Assembly (NCBI GenBank): GCA_004376055.2
Contig: CP049016.1
Location: forward strand, 2,728,001-2,792,000
Direction: 5' to 3'
Origin: Nitrospirales bacterium LBB_01
GTDB lineage: Bacteria > Nitrospirota > Thermodesulfovibrionia > Thermodesulfovibrionales > Magnetobacteriaceae
DNA: 64,000 nt
Part shown: in pieces, positions 18,177-26,526 of the stretch
Numbering within the stretch: the first letter of the stretch is position 1
Layout: every line of letters begins with the position of its first letter
Translations under genes and position numbers: made by a program
The notes under the pieces: model-generated
Told to the model about the DNA's origin: nothing
The model's input: only the letters and a program-made list of their open reading frames with translations
The model's database searches: none

Positions 18177-18446
18177 ATGAGTGAAAGAAAAGATGTGAGC
18201 GTTGATTTGATGCAGTTTTTGAGTTTTATAAAATCCTCTTTTTACGCTACCTTAGACAACATTTATGAAATTCACGAGCTAAGCGAAAAAGTGCTCCTTG
18301 AGATGACAAACTCAGGGAAGGTTATTCAGAATGAGGGAGAGAAAGTAATCCGGGAGTTTTTTGAAACTTCACGGAAAAGCAGAGATGAGTTTAAAAAAGC
18401 ACTTGACGATGGTTTTAAAAAACTTGACGAGACTCTCAAGCCATAA
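18177..18446 (+). CDS. Small phasin-like coiled-coil protein
   Basis: The 89-residue protein is helical and charged, with FIKSSFYATLDNIYEIHELSEKVLLEM and a C-terminal amphipathic segment ending in FKKALDDGFKKLDETLKP. This pattern resembles phasin-like or polyhydroxyalkanoate-synthesis regulator proteins, but the similarity is only in general helical character. GGAGGG lies 10 bp before the ATG. It is six bases from trpB and probably co-transcribed with it; a functional link to tryptophan synthesis is not obvious. Confidence 0.65.
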   Translation: MSERKDVSVDLMQFLSFIKSSFYATLDNIYEIHELSEKVLLEMTNSGKVIQNEGEKVIREFFETSRKSRDEFKKALDDGFKKLDETLKP

Positions 18447-18452
18447 TCATAA

Positions 18453-19643
18453 ATGAAAGAAGGATATTTTGGCATATACGGGGGCAGATATGTCCCCGAA
18501 ACTCTGATACCAGCTCTTAGCGAACTTGAAGCGGCGTATAACAAATCAAAAGACAATGCCGATTTCCAGAGCGAATTAAAAGAGATTCAGAGCACATACG
18601 TTGGGAGGCCTACGCCTCTTTATTTTGCAAGGAGACTCACTAAGCAACTTGGCGGAGCTAAAATATATCTTAAACGTGAGGATTTGGCTCACACAGGAGC
18701 GCATAAGATAAACAATGCCGTTGGGCAGGCGCTGCTTGCTAAGAAAATGGGCAAGAAGCGTCTGATAGCCGAAACCGGAGCCGGTCAGCACGGTGTTGCA
18801 ACAGCCACAGGTGCGGCACTGTTTGGATTAGACTGTGAAATTTACATGGGCTCTGAGGATATGGAACGGCAGTCGCTTAATGTATTCAGAATGCGGCTTC
18901 TCGGCGCCCGCGTTAAAGAGGTATCACTTGGTTCTAAAACCCTAAAAGATGCCATTAATGAGGCTCTAAGGGATTGGACAACCAATGTCAGAGAGACTCA
19001 CTACGTGCTGGGAACCGTCTTTGGGCCGCACCCTTTTCCAGCCATGGTGCGCGATTTTCAATCGGTAATCGGCATTGAAGCAAAGGAGCAGATTCTTAAA
19101 GCCGAAGGGCGCCTTCCCGACTACCTGATAGCTTGTGTAGGCGGTGGCAGTAATGCGATGGGGCTTTTCAACGCTTTTTTAAAAGACAGAAAGAAAAAAC
19201 ACATGGAATTTATCGGCGTTGAGGCGGGCGGCTTAGGAATTGAGACAGGTAAACATGCAGCCCGTTTTTCAGGCGGCTCTGTGGGAGTGTTTCAGGGCTG
19301 TAAGAGCTATCTGTTACAAGATGATAATGGAAATGTCCTAAGCACACACTCTGTTTCAGCCGGACTTGATTACGCATCCGTAGGCCCAGAGCACGCCTAT
19401 CTTCATGACACTGAAGCCGTGCAGTACTCCTTTGCGCTTGACACTGAGGCGCTTGCAGCGTTTGAGACTCTCTCCAAAGTGGAGGGTATTATACCGGCTC
19501 TTGAGTCCGCTCATGCTGTGGCTGAGGTCATTAAACTTGCTCCCACTTTGTCAAAAGACGCCGTCATTATCGTTAACTTATCAGGACGCGGTGATAAGGA
19601 TGTTCAGCAGGTTGCAAAGATAAAAGGTATTGAACTAAAGTAA
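18453..19643 (+). CDS. trpB: Tryptophan synthase beta chain
   Basis: PLP enzyme that joins indole and serine to give tryptophan. The 396 residues match the TrpB1 class: N-terminal [15 protein letters not shown], the PLP lysine in [35 protein letters not shown], the phosphate-binding GGGSNAMG loop and the C-terminal SGRGDKD. No ribosome binding site stands out before ATG 18453. trpA does not follow; instead a long accessory region starts, so the normal trpB-trpA arrangement is either absent in this lineage or was separated. Confidence 0.97.
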   Translation: MKEGYFGIYGGRYVPETLIPALSELEAAYNKSKDNADFQSELKEIQSTYVGRPTPLYFARRLTKQLGGAKIYLKREDLAHTGAHKINNAVGQALLAKKMGKKRLIAETGAGQHGVATATGAALFGLDCEIYMGSEDMERQSLNVFRMRLLGARVKEVSLGSKTLKDAINEALRDWTTNVRETHYVLGTVFGPHPFPAMVRDFQSVIGIEAKEQILKAEGRLPDYLIACVGGGSNAMGLFNAFLKDRKKKHMEFIGVEAGGLGIETGKHAARFSGGSVGVFQGCKSYLLQDDNGNVLSTHSVSAGLDYASVGPEHAYLHDTEAVQYSFALDTEALAAFETLSKVEGIIPALESAHAVAEVIKLAPTLSKDAVIIVNLSGRGDKDVQQVAKIKGIELK

Positions 19644-19754
19644 GACCGAGCAGCGCCACTTCCAGTATCATATTGTTATATTGCCTATTTTAGTAATTCT
19701 TTCATCTGCGAAAATCTGCGTCATCTGCGGATAGTCCTTTTGTCTTTTAATCAT

Positions 19755-19782
19755 GTAGGGGCGAATAATTATTCGCCCCTAC
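19755..19782. repeat. 28-bp perfect palindrome, copy 1
   Basis: Each arm reads GTAGGGGCGAATAA from its own 5' end. An identical 28-bp copy is at 51149-51176. Both follow a rightward gene end and could act as terminators or REP-like sites, but no T-run follows. A CATCTGCG-type tract precedes it at ~19700-19732. Confidence 0.8.
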
Positions 19783-19807
19783 GAAAAACATCCACGCATC
19801 TCCTCCC

Positions 19808-19862
19808 TTGCACCCTACCCCTCTATCCCTGCACTCTTTAATGCCTGTGAAATTTCATAACT
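19808..19862 (-). repeat. Isolated copy of the 3' end of the CHAT gene (tail remnant A)
   Basis: On the minus strand this stretch encodes SYEISQALKSAGIEG followed by TAG, almost identical to the last codons of the CHAT-STAND gene (SYEISQALKRAGIEG, TAG at 21092). No upstream part of the CHAT gene is present here. It lies just before the RelE-type pair. Confidence 0.8.
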
Positions 19863-19892
19863 TACAGAACCACAGATTTCATGGTTTTTATG

Positions 19893-19915
19893 TATAATAG
19901 TTTATAAACAAACTA
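19893..19915 (+). promoter_or_regulatory. -10 box and inverted repeat before the RelE-type pair
   Basis: TATAAT (19893-19898) overlaps an inverted repeat TAGTTT (19898-19903) / AAACTA (19910-19915). An inverted repeat overlapping the promoter just upstream of an antitoxin gene is the usual place for autorepression. No good -35 box is seen. Confidence 0.5.
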
Positions 19916-19929
19916 ATGGCGGGGGTACT

Positions 19930-20142
19930 ATGAATATAAGCATACCGGAAAGCAAAAGAGTGATGGATATGACGGCAAAAGACTTGAGGGAGATAATCCG
20001 AGATGTTGTTTATGAGCTGACAGACCCGGATTACGGTCTTACATTGACAACAGAGACAGAGGGCAAACTAAAAGATTCCCTAGAATCGAAAGAAAGGGTT
20101 TCTGTGGAAAAAGTAGCCGAAAGACTTGGGTTTAATTGGTGA
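19930..20142 (+). CDS. Antitoxin of a RelE/ParE-type pair
   Basis: The 70-residue protein (MNISIPESKRVMDMTAKDLRE..) is small, charged and precedes a RelE-like gene with which its stop overlaps, which is the normal antitoxin position. Its C-terminal half ends VSVEKVAERLGFNW, a likely toxin-binding or DNA-binding segment. GGCGGGGG lies 8 bp before the ATG. I cannot place it in a named antitoxin family with certainty. Confidence 0.75.
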   Translation: MNISIPESKRVMDMTAKDLREIIRDVVYELTDPDYGLTLTTETEGKLKDSLESKERVSVEKVAERLGFNW

Positions 20143-20399
20143 CATATACGCTTGAGTTTACGCCGCAAGGTGAAAAATCATTTAACGCATTAGACAGAGA
20201 AACCGGACAGAGAGTTTTAAATAAGCTTAAATGGTTTATAAACAATATAGATTCTGTAGCTCTTGTGCCGCATTACGGAACGCTTGAGGGATTATTCAAA
20301 CTAAAAGTGGGAGACTATCGGGTCATTTACAATATTAACACTGAAAGGACAATCATAACGATACACTTGGTAGGACACAGAAAAGAAATATACAGATAA
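20139..20399 (+). CDS. RelE/ParE-family toxin
   Basis: The product (86 residues from GTG 20139) has the core of the RelE/ParE fold: LEFTPQGEKSFNALDRETGQRVLNKLKWF, then LFKLKVGDYRVIYNIN and IHLVGHRKEIYR at the end. Arg in GDYRVIY and the RKEIY tail are typical of RelE-like ribosome-dependent mRNA interferases. The start is GTG 20139 (GTGA overlap with the antitoxin) or TTG 20136. The pair is bracketed by two isolated copies of the CHAT gene tail, at 19808-19862 and 20410-20466. Confidence 0.88.
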   Translation: MTYTLEFTPQGEKSFNALDRETGQRVLNKLKWFINNIDSVALVPHYGTLEGLFKLKVGDYRVIYNINTERTIITIHLVGHRKEIYR

Positions 20400-20409
20400 T
20401 TGACAATCC

Positions 20410-20466
20410 ACTCACCCCTCTATCCCTGCACTCTTTAACGCCTGTGACACATCATAAACTCTTTAC
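20410..20466 (-). repeat. Isolated copy of the 3' end of the CHAT gene (tail remnant B)
   Basis: The stretch matches the complement of the last ~50 bp of the CHAT gene (ACCCCTCTATCCCTGCACTC, then TTTAACGCCTGTGA), with a one-base insertion and a TGA in place of TAG at the end. It lies between the RelE-type pair and the DUF4258/DUF2283 pair. Confidence 0.78.
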
Positions 20467-20529
20467 TGAGTATTTACATTTGAGTTAAGATAACGTAATG
20501 GTTTATGATGGCAACATTTGGGGCGGTTA

Positions 20530-20778
20530 ATGATAATATTTCATCCTCATGCAAAGGAGCGGTTAGTAGAGCGGGGAGCTACTGAACAAGAGGCGATTTT
20601 AACGGTTCAAAATGGCGAGATGTTTATAGCAAAGTTCGGGCGTACCGGTTTCAGGCGGAATTTTAATTTCGCAGGACTGTGGCGTGGTAAGTATTATGAG
20701 ATTAAGCAGGTTGAGGTCTATGCCGTAAAAGATGATGGTAACTGGATAATCGTCACAATAATAACCCGTTATTTCTAA
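20530..20778 (+). CDS. DUF4258 family protein, likely toxin-like member of a small pair
   Basis: The 82-residue product (from ATG 20530, preceded by GGGGCGG) shows HPHAKERLVERGATEQEAI, the HA.ER...RGIs..ev start of DUF4258, and ends with VEVYAVKDDGNWIIVTIITRYF, the family's beta-strand end. DUF4258 proteins have a RelE/BrnT-like look and are often paired with DUF2283 or short antitoxin-like genes, as here (20798). Function is not established. Confidence 0.82.
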   Translation: MIIFHPHAKERLVERGATEQEAILTVQNGEMFIAKFGRTGFRRNFNFAGLWRGKYYEIKQVEVYAVKDDGNWIIVTIITRYF

Positions 20779-20797
20779 TGACAAAGGAGCTTTTTTT

Positions 20798-21052
20798 ATG
20801 AAAATAACCTATGATCCGCGATATAACATTGCGTATTTACGTCTGCATGAAGGTGTAGGGGGGGAGGAAAAGGCAGCTGGTGTGGAGACTATAAAAATGA
20901 GCGATGAAATTAACATTGATATGGCGCCTGATGGTACAATTTATGGCATAGAACTATTAAATGCCAATGAACAGCTTAATAAAGCGGACAAAGGGAAACT
21001 TCTTGTGGTTAATGAGGCAACGGGAAAGGAATCCGAGATTGCTATTTTTTAG
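20798..21052 (+). CDS. DUF2283 family protein
   Basis: The 84-residue protein begins MKITYDPRYNIAYLRL and continues with EEKAAGVETIKMSDEINIDMAPDGTIYGIELLNA, the signature of DUF2283 (YD...D.lYi.l; in..Dy...G...GIEil.A). Its start is 19 bp after the DUF4258 gene with a GACAAAGGAGCT site before ATG. The two families are frequent neighbours and may form an antitoxin/toxin-like pair; that role is an inference. Confidence 0.85.
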   Translation: MKITYDPRYNIAYLRLHEGVGGEEKAAGVETIKMSDEINIDMAPDGTIYGIELLNANEQLNKADKGKLLVVNEATGKESEIAIF

Positions 21053-21091
21053 GCGTTTGGTAATCTTGTAGATGGCCCCGCAACGTTTGCC

Positions 21092-24085
21092 CTACCCCTC
21101 AATCCCTGCGCGCTTTAACGCCTGTGAAATTTCATAACTCTTTAACGTCTTATTGATTTCTTTCACCTCGGTCAGGCACTGTGCCGATTCAGTTGGTTTG
21201 CCGGTTGCATCGTATAACATCGCAAGGTTAAAAAGGGTAGTTGCCTCCCCCTGTTTATCGCCAATCCCTCTCGTTATTTTTAAACTCTCAGTCAGATACT
21301 TTAGCGCGTTCTCATAATTGCCTTTGGCATAATATATCCCATAGATATTATTTAAGATTGTCCCTTCCCAATTTCTTTTGCCCTCTGCCCTCGCTATTTT
21401 CTCAATATCTAAATAAATCTTTAGTGCCCCGTCAAGATCGCCATATAATTGCAAAATTAAACCCATCCTGTTTAAAACATTTAAATCCGACTCCAACTTA
21501 AGCAAGTCGTAAACGGCTTTGCAATAATGGAACGCTGTTGCATACAACGAGCTGTTATAATAATAGCGAGACAATCTTGCACCGATTTCATTAATCTTAT
21601 CCTTCACTCCGGCTTTGTGATAGTGATAGAATGCCTCCTCACGTTCTGTTAAACCACCGCCTGAATGCTTTACGAAATCGTCGTAATAATCACCGGCGAT
21701 TTTATTGGAAAAGTTGACTTTAAGGGACTGGATTCCTGCCTTCGCAGGAATGACAGTGGAAGACGGAATAACTGAAGAGGACTGTGTTACTGAAGAGGAC
21801 GCCCCCTCTTTGTCATTCCCGCCCCCGAGCGGGAATCCAGTCTTTTTCAATATATCCTCTTCTGCAATTGAGCCGTCATGCTCTTTCAACAAATCTTTGA
21901 TTATCGGCGTTACGAAGTAGTATTTAACTACGTCTGTGTCGCTTGTCTTAACCGTTGAAATCTCAATGAGTGTCAGATTGCCCAGATGCAAAAGGGCAGC
22001 ATCAAAGTTAATTAAACCATCATTCTCCGGCTGTGTTGTAAGCGCCTTCATCTGCACCGGAATCCTGAAATTAGACAGCAGATACAGCGCCCGCCTTTGA
22101 TCAAAACTAACCAGTTTTAATAACTCATTAAACACAAGATTCAGCGCCATCTCAGACCTAACGTCTTTAACTTTGGCGGCTAAATCGGCTTTCATATCCT
22201 TAATCGTCTTTAACGATTCTTTAATTTCAAACTTCTTTGCTTTATATATCTCATTAAAGAATTCAAGCGCACGGAAATTCCCGCCCAAATTCTCATGTAG
22301 AAATCGCACCAAATCAACAAACTCTGCCTCTTGCTTGTCAAAAATCGTATCTAAATAGAATTTCTTGTTTAGTTCGTGGTGAATTTCAAACAATTCCAGA
22401 TATTGGCACTTTTTCCAGTAATCGTTAAACCCAATGTTGTTTAAGTTGACCTCAATTAAATTCGCAAGCCCCGGAATCACATACCGACCAGTTAAAACCA
22501 ACTGTACTATTTTTTCACTGCACAGATGTTTTATTGTCTCGTAAATATCATTATATTCCGGTAGAAACTCGCCGGTAGAAACATCCTGAAACGTCTCAAG
22601 ATTGTCAAACACTAAAACGGGTTTGAAGTCTGGCGAGAACATTCTTAACATTGAATCAACCCGAAGTATTGCCTCAGGTATAGCTCTTGTTGAAATAGTC
22701 GCATTAAGCATTTTTTCAGAGCTGGTTTTTAACATGGCAGCTTCAATCACTTTTAAAATATCGTCAAACGAGCGTACTTTATCCGTGATAATTACCGGGA
22801 CAGTTTTAGCTGGATTTTTTGTTATAGCCCGTTGAACCATATACTCAGCCATTGTGCTTTTGCCGACACCTCCCTGACCTTTTAAAAATATCGGTTTTTT
22901 ACCAAAAAACGGCTCAAACACTTTCGCCTTCGTTTCTCTGCGCCCGACAAACATGAAGCCCGCCTTATGAGACATCGAGATTTGTTTTCCTTCGGTCACA
23001 TACTGATACGTTGTTAATTCCAGAGGCGCAGGTGCGCTATCCCAATCAACGATATTTTCAATCTGCCGTGAGACGTATAAATTTGGAATCATCCATTGCT
23101 GTGTTGCATGGCTGCTCTTGAGGGCTTGCTGCTGCTCATAAACTTTTAGCCGATTTAATGCTGTTGAAAATGCCTCCGGTATAGACTGCCCGTTTGACAG
23201 CTCCGTATAGAGCGCTGCCGTAAACAATATTGCGTGCCTGTCTAACACCGACATCCCCATAGAGACGACAGCCGGAGTTTCAACGTTTAAGAGCTTACCG
23301 GTGACGCCGCTTAAAATCGCATCGGAGCCGCCCTGCGCGGTTTGACACGAGGACAGCACAACAAGCGGGATTTTGTAGCCGGAATTACTGTTGACCGCTT
23401 TTGCAAAATCGTCTTCATTTACGCGTTCACCTTTTAACGTGTAGTGATTCTCTAAGTGCAAAGAACCCTTGCCGTCTTTAAACACGCCGTGTCCGGAAAA
23501 GTGGAGGATATGGTATTGGTTGGCTTTGATTTTTGATTTCAGAGCCTCAATGGAGCCGTCATCGGTGTAGTCAATCTGCAGATGACCGGTTTTAAGCAGC
23601 GGTTCAAAGGCTTTTAGTATTTCGTATTCTTCGTCTTCTTGAGCAAGACGCGATTTATAACTTAAATCAATCGGAGAGGAAATCATAATCAGGATTTTTA
23701 ACGGAGCTGCCTTCGGTGTAAAATCAGCGGATTTCTTGTTGTTTATTGCAGTCGGCGTTTTTAATATGTGCAAGGTTTCTATGTCGCCAAGCCGAGTGTT
23801 GGTATCGGATTCAACGGCAAGCGACCACGGGAGGTTTAGGATCTCGTTGTCGTTATCAAGCAGCCGCAGGACATGATGACTGCCTTTTGTAACTGCGTCT
23901 TTAAGAATGGTTTTGACATCGGAGTCGGCATTGATAATTTTGGACATTTCAATTTTCAGAGGTTCAATGATTTTATTGTCGGCGGTTCCATCTTTTTCCA
24001 TCGCCTCGGTAAATTTTGAGCCGAGTTCTTTTAATTCTTTTTTCTTATCGTCAGGAATATTAAGTGTAACGTTTGTCCATTGCAT
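21092..24085 (-). CDS. CHAT protease - STAND (NB-ARC-like) ATPase - TPR protein
   Basis: From ATG 24085 (site GGAGGACACGAGCT) the protein has 997 residues. Residues ~1-340: CHAT caspase-like domain with catalytic His199 in ILHFSGHGVFKDG and Cys247 in LSSCQTAQGGSDA. Residues ~395-640: STAND NTPase with P-loop GQGGVGKS (403-410) and Walker B PVLVFDNLE (~489-497). Residues ~800-980: tetratricopeptide repeats (GDLDGALKIYLDIEKIAR, GNYENALKYLTESLKITRG). This is the plan of NLR-like sensors: TPRs sense, the ATPase oligomerizes, the protease acts. Similar proteins occur in bacterial immunity and regulated cell death; the trigger and substrate here are unknown. An R-family repeat is embedded in frame at residues ~745-790. 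Two isolated copies of its 3' end lie downstream. Confidence 0.92.
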   Translation of the reverse strand: MQWTNVTLNIPDDKKKELKELGSKFTEAMEKDGTADNKIIEPLKIEMSKIINADSDVKTILKDAVTKGSHHVLRLLDNDNEILNLPWSLAVESDTNTRLGDIETLHILKTPTAINNKKSADFTPKAAPLKILIMISSPIDLSYKSRLAQEDEEYEILKAFEPLLKTGHLQIDYTDDGSIEALKSKIKANQYHILHFSGHGVFKDGKGSLHLENHYTLKGERVNEDDFAKAVNSNSGYKIPLVVLSSCQTAQGGSDAILSGVTGKLLNVETPAVVSMGMSVLDRHAILFTAALYTELSNGQSIPEAFSTALNRLKVYEQQQALKSSHATQQWMIPNLYVSRQIENIVDWDSAPAPLELTTYQYVTEGKQISMSHKAGFMFVGRRETKAKVFEPFFGKKPIFLKGQGGVGKSTMAEYMVQRAITKNPAKTVPVIITDKVRSFDDILKVIEAAMLKTSSEKMLNATISTRAIPEAILRVDSMLRMFSPDFKPVLVFDNLETFQDVSTGEFLPEYNDIYETIKHLCSEKIVQLVLTGRYVIPGLANLIEVNLNNIGFNDYWKKCQYLELFEIHHELNKKFYLDTIFDKQEAEFVDLVRFLHENLGGNFRALEFFNEIYKAKKFEIKESLKTIKDMKADLAAKVKDVRSEMALNLVFNELLKLVSFDQRRALYLLSNFRIPVQMKALTTQPENDGLINFDAALLHLGNLTLIEISTVKTSDTDVVKYYFVTPIIKDLLKEHDGSIAEEDILKKTGFPLGGGNDKEGASSSVTQSSSVIPSSTVIPAKAGIQSLKVNFSNKIAGDYYDDFVKHSGGGLTEREEAFYHYHKAGVKDKINEIGARLSRYYYNSSLYATAFHYCKAVYDLLKLESDLNVLNRMGLILQLYGDLDGALKIYLDIEKIARAEGKRNWEGTILNNIYGIYYAKGNYENALKYLTESLKITRGIGDKQGEATTLFNLAMLYDATGKPTESAQCLTEVKEINKTLKSYEISQALKRAGIEG
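21720..21850 (-). repeat. R-family palindromic repeat, copy 3, in frame inside the CHAT gene
   Basis: Both hairpin modules are present (GGATTCCTGCCTTCGCAGGAATGAC and GTCATTCCCGCCCCCGAGCGGGAATCC), inverted relative to the + strand copies. In the gene's frame it reads LKKTGFPLGGGNDKEG..VIPAKAGIQS, about 45 residues, with no stop and no frame change. Confidence 0.92.
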
Positions 24086-24153
24086 AGCTCGTGTCCTCCA
24101 TCCCGTAAATATACTATTGAAATTATAACTCAGACTGTGGTGGGGATTGCAAG

Positions 24154-24241
24154 GGGGCAGCCACAGTGGGCTGCCCCTACAAGACGTTGCAAAGGTCTGC
24201 GGCAATTCCAAACACTGTGGTGCAATCTACAAGGTTGCACC
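24154..24241. other. Two short hairpins between the CHAT gene and hicB
   Basis: GGGGCAGCC (24154-24162) pairs with GGCTGCCCC (24169-24177), and GGTGCAA (24219-24225) with TTGCACC (24235-24241). They fill the 225-bp divergent gap. After them, TGCTATAAT (24268-24276), an extended -10 box, is the likely hicBA promoter. Confidence 0.55.
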
Positions 24242-24311
24242 AACGCGGGGTTTTAATTCTTAAAAGATGCTATAATAAACAGATGGTAACAACATATCAT
24301 GGGAGTGTGCG

Positions 24312-24557
24312 ATGAATTACAGGTTAACAGCGTTTATAGAGAAAGAGGGCACAGGGTATGTCTCTTTGTGCCCGGAACTTGATGTTGTTAGTCAGGGGGA
24401 GAGCATTGAGTCTGCCCGTGCTAATCTGAAAGAGGCTCTCGAATTGTTTTTAGAAACTGCCTCAACTCAGGAAATTCAAGACCGCCTGCATAAAGAAGTT
24501 TACATTACTCACGTTGAGGTTGACGTTGCCGAAGAAACTGCGTGTTCATTCGGGTAA
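24312..24557 (+). CDS. hicB: HicB-type antitoxin
   Basis: The 81-residue protein starts MNYRLTAFIEKEGTGYVSLCPELDVVSQGESIESA, the partial RNase H-like HicB fold (Y.a.ie.e..gyva.cPel.v.sqGdt.eEA). HicB binds and blocks HicA and represses its own operon. No C-terminal DNA-binding domain is visible, as in short HicBs. The hicA frame starts inside its 3' end, giving an overlap of about 30-45 nt. ATG is preceded by GGGAGTGTGCG. Confidence 0.92.
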   Translation: MNYRLTAFIEKEGTGYVSLCPELDVVSQGESIESARANLKEALELFLETASTQEIQDRLHKEVYITHVEVDVAEETACSFG

Positions 24558-24747
24558 AAATGTCTGTGAGATTCTTTCAAAGCATGGTTTCGTAAAGATA
24601 AGACAAAAAGGAAGCCATGTGGTAATGCAAAAGAGCATTTACCAGAGCACAATCACAGTTGTTGTTCCAAACCATAGAGAGTTACAAGCTGGCACTCTGC
24701 AGTCTGTTATTCGTCAATCTGGAATACCCCGCAGTGAATTTGAGTAA
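24526..24747 (+). CDS. hicA: HicA-type mRNA interferase toxin
   Basis: The ~73-residue product has SGKNVCEILSKHGFVKIRQKGSHVVM, the HicA double-stranded-RNA-binding-like fold with the catalytic His in GSH, and ends VVPNHRELQAGTLQSVIRQSGI, matching the family (vP.H.el..gTlr.IlkqagI). There is no ATG; TTG codons at 24514, 24520 and 24526 are possible starts, and 24526 is closest to family length. All lie inside hicB, so translation is coupled. HicA cleaves mRNA independently of ribosomes. Confidence 0.92.
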   Translation: MPKKLRVHSGKNVCEILSKHGFVKIRQKGSHVVMQKSIYQSTITVVVPNHRELQAGTLQSVIRQSGIPRSEFE

Positions 24748-24897
24748 CACCCTGTGCGGCGGTTATATAGGTCTGCGTAAATAACTTGTATTTGAATGAT
24801 GCTAATTCCATGCTATGGATAATTCCTGTTTTTTTGTGATAAACTACCGGTGGTTTAATTGATTAACTAACTAATATTTGGCAGGGGGTGTATCACA

Positions 24898-26523
24898 ATG
24901 GCATACAAGAACGCTTCGGAGTGCTGGAAAGACATAATGTCGGACGTAAAGAAAAATGCAGGACTTCTTTCCGAAATTGAGAAAATTGCTAAAGAAAACA
25001 CAGAGCCCACAAATGTTGTCTTTGGCACATCAGGTTGGCGCGGAGAGATAGGGTTTGATTATACGTACAATAACTTTAAGATAGTCACTACGGCAATCAT
25101 AGAAATGTTTAAAGAACAGTCGCCTGATGTAATGAAAGCGCTTGGAGTCAAAGATTTTAACGAGGTCAAAACAAGAGGCGTGATAGTAGGGCATGACAAC
25201 CGCTTTCTGGGCCCCGACTTTGCTAAAATTGCAATAGCTCTCCTAAGCAAAGAAGGCATCAAGACATACTACTCTGGTGAAACTACAACTCCTGAGTTTT
25301 CCGCCGCAATTGAGGAAACAGGAGCTGCGTGTTCCATAAATCTGACGCCGTCTCATAATCCCGCTCAGTGGGCAGGGTTTAAATTTAACCCCTCTGACGG
25401 AGGCCCCGCAGGCAGTGAGATTACTAAAGTTATTGAAAAATTTGCTAATTCTATGATGAGTCAAAAACGTACAATCCCAAACCCTGACAACACAGCATCT
25501 TTTGAGACAATTGACCCGATAGCGCTGTATGAAAAGTTTATAAACAAGCGGGGAACTCTCAACACTAAAGAGTTAAAGAAATTTATAGACGAAAACGACT
25601 GTCTTATCTGCATTGACCACGTTCACGGCTCAACTCGGACACGTCCTCAGAGGCTGTTAGGCCAATCGCCTAAGATAAAATATTTCAGAACCGAGGACGA
25701 TTACCTCTTTGGAGGGATTGCTCCTGAGCCGTCCTCTGAAAACATGAAGAAGGTAACTGAGGCGCTGAGAAGCTCCAATGCAAAGTTTAAACTTGGCGTT
25801 ATCATGGATCCCGACGGCGATAGGATACGATTTACCGATGGCACCACAGAGCTTCCCATGAACTATTTTGGAGCGCTTGCGTTTCACTTTTTCTATAAAT
25901 ACAAGGGATTCAAAGGCGTTGTGACAAAGTCCGTTGCAACAAGCAATTTTGTAAACGCTATAGCTGAAAAACTAGGGGCCGGTATAAAAGAGACCATGGT
26001 CGGGTTTAAAAATTTCAGACCCTATCTATTATCAACATCTTCAGAGCGCGCTATCATAGCGTTTGAGGAAAGCGATGGAATATCGGGCTACAACCATACG
26101 CTTGAGAAAGACTCCATATTCGGATTTCTGGTAGCTTTGGAGATGATGGCAAAAACCGGCAAAAATATCGGAGATTACTTTAAAGACGTGCAGGAAGAGT
26201 TTGGGTACTTTTATCCAGATAGATCCGGCATAGTGGTTGATCGCTCACTGGTGGGTAAGCCTCTTGTTGAGAAATTATCTAAAATTCGGGAAACCATGCA
26301 GCCAGGCTCTAAGGTTACATTTGGAGACGCTACTAAAACTATTAAAACTGTAATTACGGTTGACGGCACAAAAATCGTCTTTGATGACGACTCGTGGCTT
26401 CTGATAAGACCCTCGGGCACAGAGCCAAAGGTCAGATTTTATATTGAAACCCGCTCTGAGGCTGAAAAAGACGTAATGTTTAAAAAAGCCGGGGAGATTA
26501 CCAAAAACGCTATTGCCTCTTAG
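24898..26523 (+). CDS. Alpha-D-phosphohexomutase (phosphoglucomutase-like)
   Basis: The 541-residue enzyme belongs to the superfamily that interconverts hexose 1- and 6-phosphates. Motifs in order: FGTSGWRGEIG near the N-terminus, the phosphoserine loop in LTPSHNPAQWAGFKFNPSDGGPA, the metal loop MDPDGDRIRF (DxDxD), the sugar-binding FEESDGISG, and the C-terminal phosphate-binding RPSGTEPKVRFYIE. The SHNP loop followed by GG.KFNPsdGGPA is closest to the Pgm type. It feeds nucleotide-sugar synthesis together with the convergent UDP-sugar gene that ends 4 bp after it. Substrate (glucose or mannose phosphate) cannot be fixed from sequence alone. Confidence 0.9.
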   Translation: MAYKNASECWKDIMSDVKKNAGLLSEIEKIAKENTEPTNVVFGTSGWRGEIGFDYTYNNFKIVTTAIIEMFKEQSPDVMKALGVKDFNEVKTRGVIVGHDNRFLGPDFAKIAIALLSKEGIKTYYSGETTTPEFSAAIEETGAACSINLTPSHNPAQWAGFKFNPSDGGPAGSEITKVIEKFANSMMSQKRTIPNPDNTASFETIDPIALYEKFINKRGTLNTKELKKFIDENDCLICIDHVHGSTRTRPQRLLGQSPKIKYFRTEDDYLFGGIAPEPSSENMKKVTEALRSSNAKFKLGVIMDPDGDRIRFTDGTTELPMNYFGALAFHFFYKYKGFKGVVTKSVATSNFVNAIAEKLGAGIKETMVGFKNFRPYLLSTSSERAIIAFEESDGISGYNHTLEKDSIFGFLVALEMMAKTGKNIGDYFKDVQEEFGYFYPDRSGIVVDRSLVGKPLVEKLSKIRETMQPGSKVTFGDATKTIKTVITVDGTKIVFDDDSWLLIRPSGTEPKVRFYIETRSEAEKDVMFKKAGEITKNAIAS

Positions 26524-26526
26524 AGA

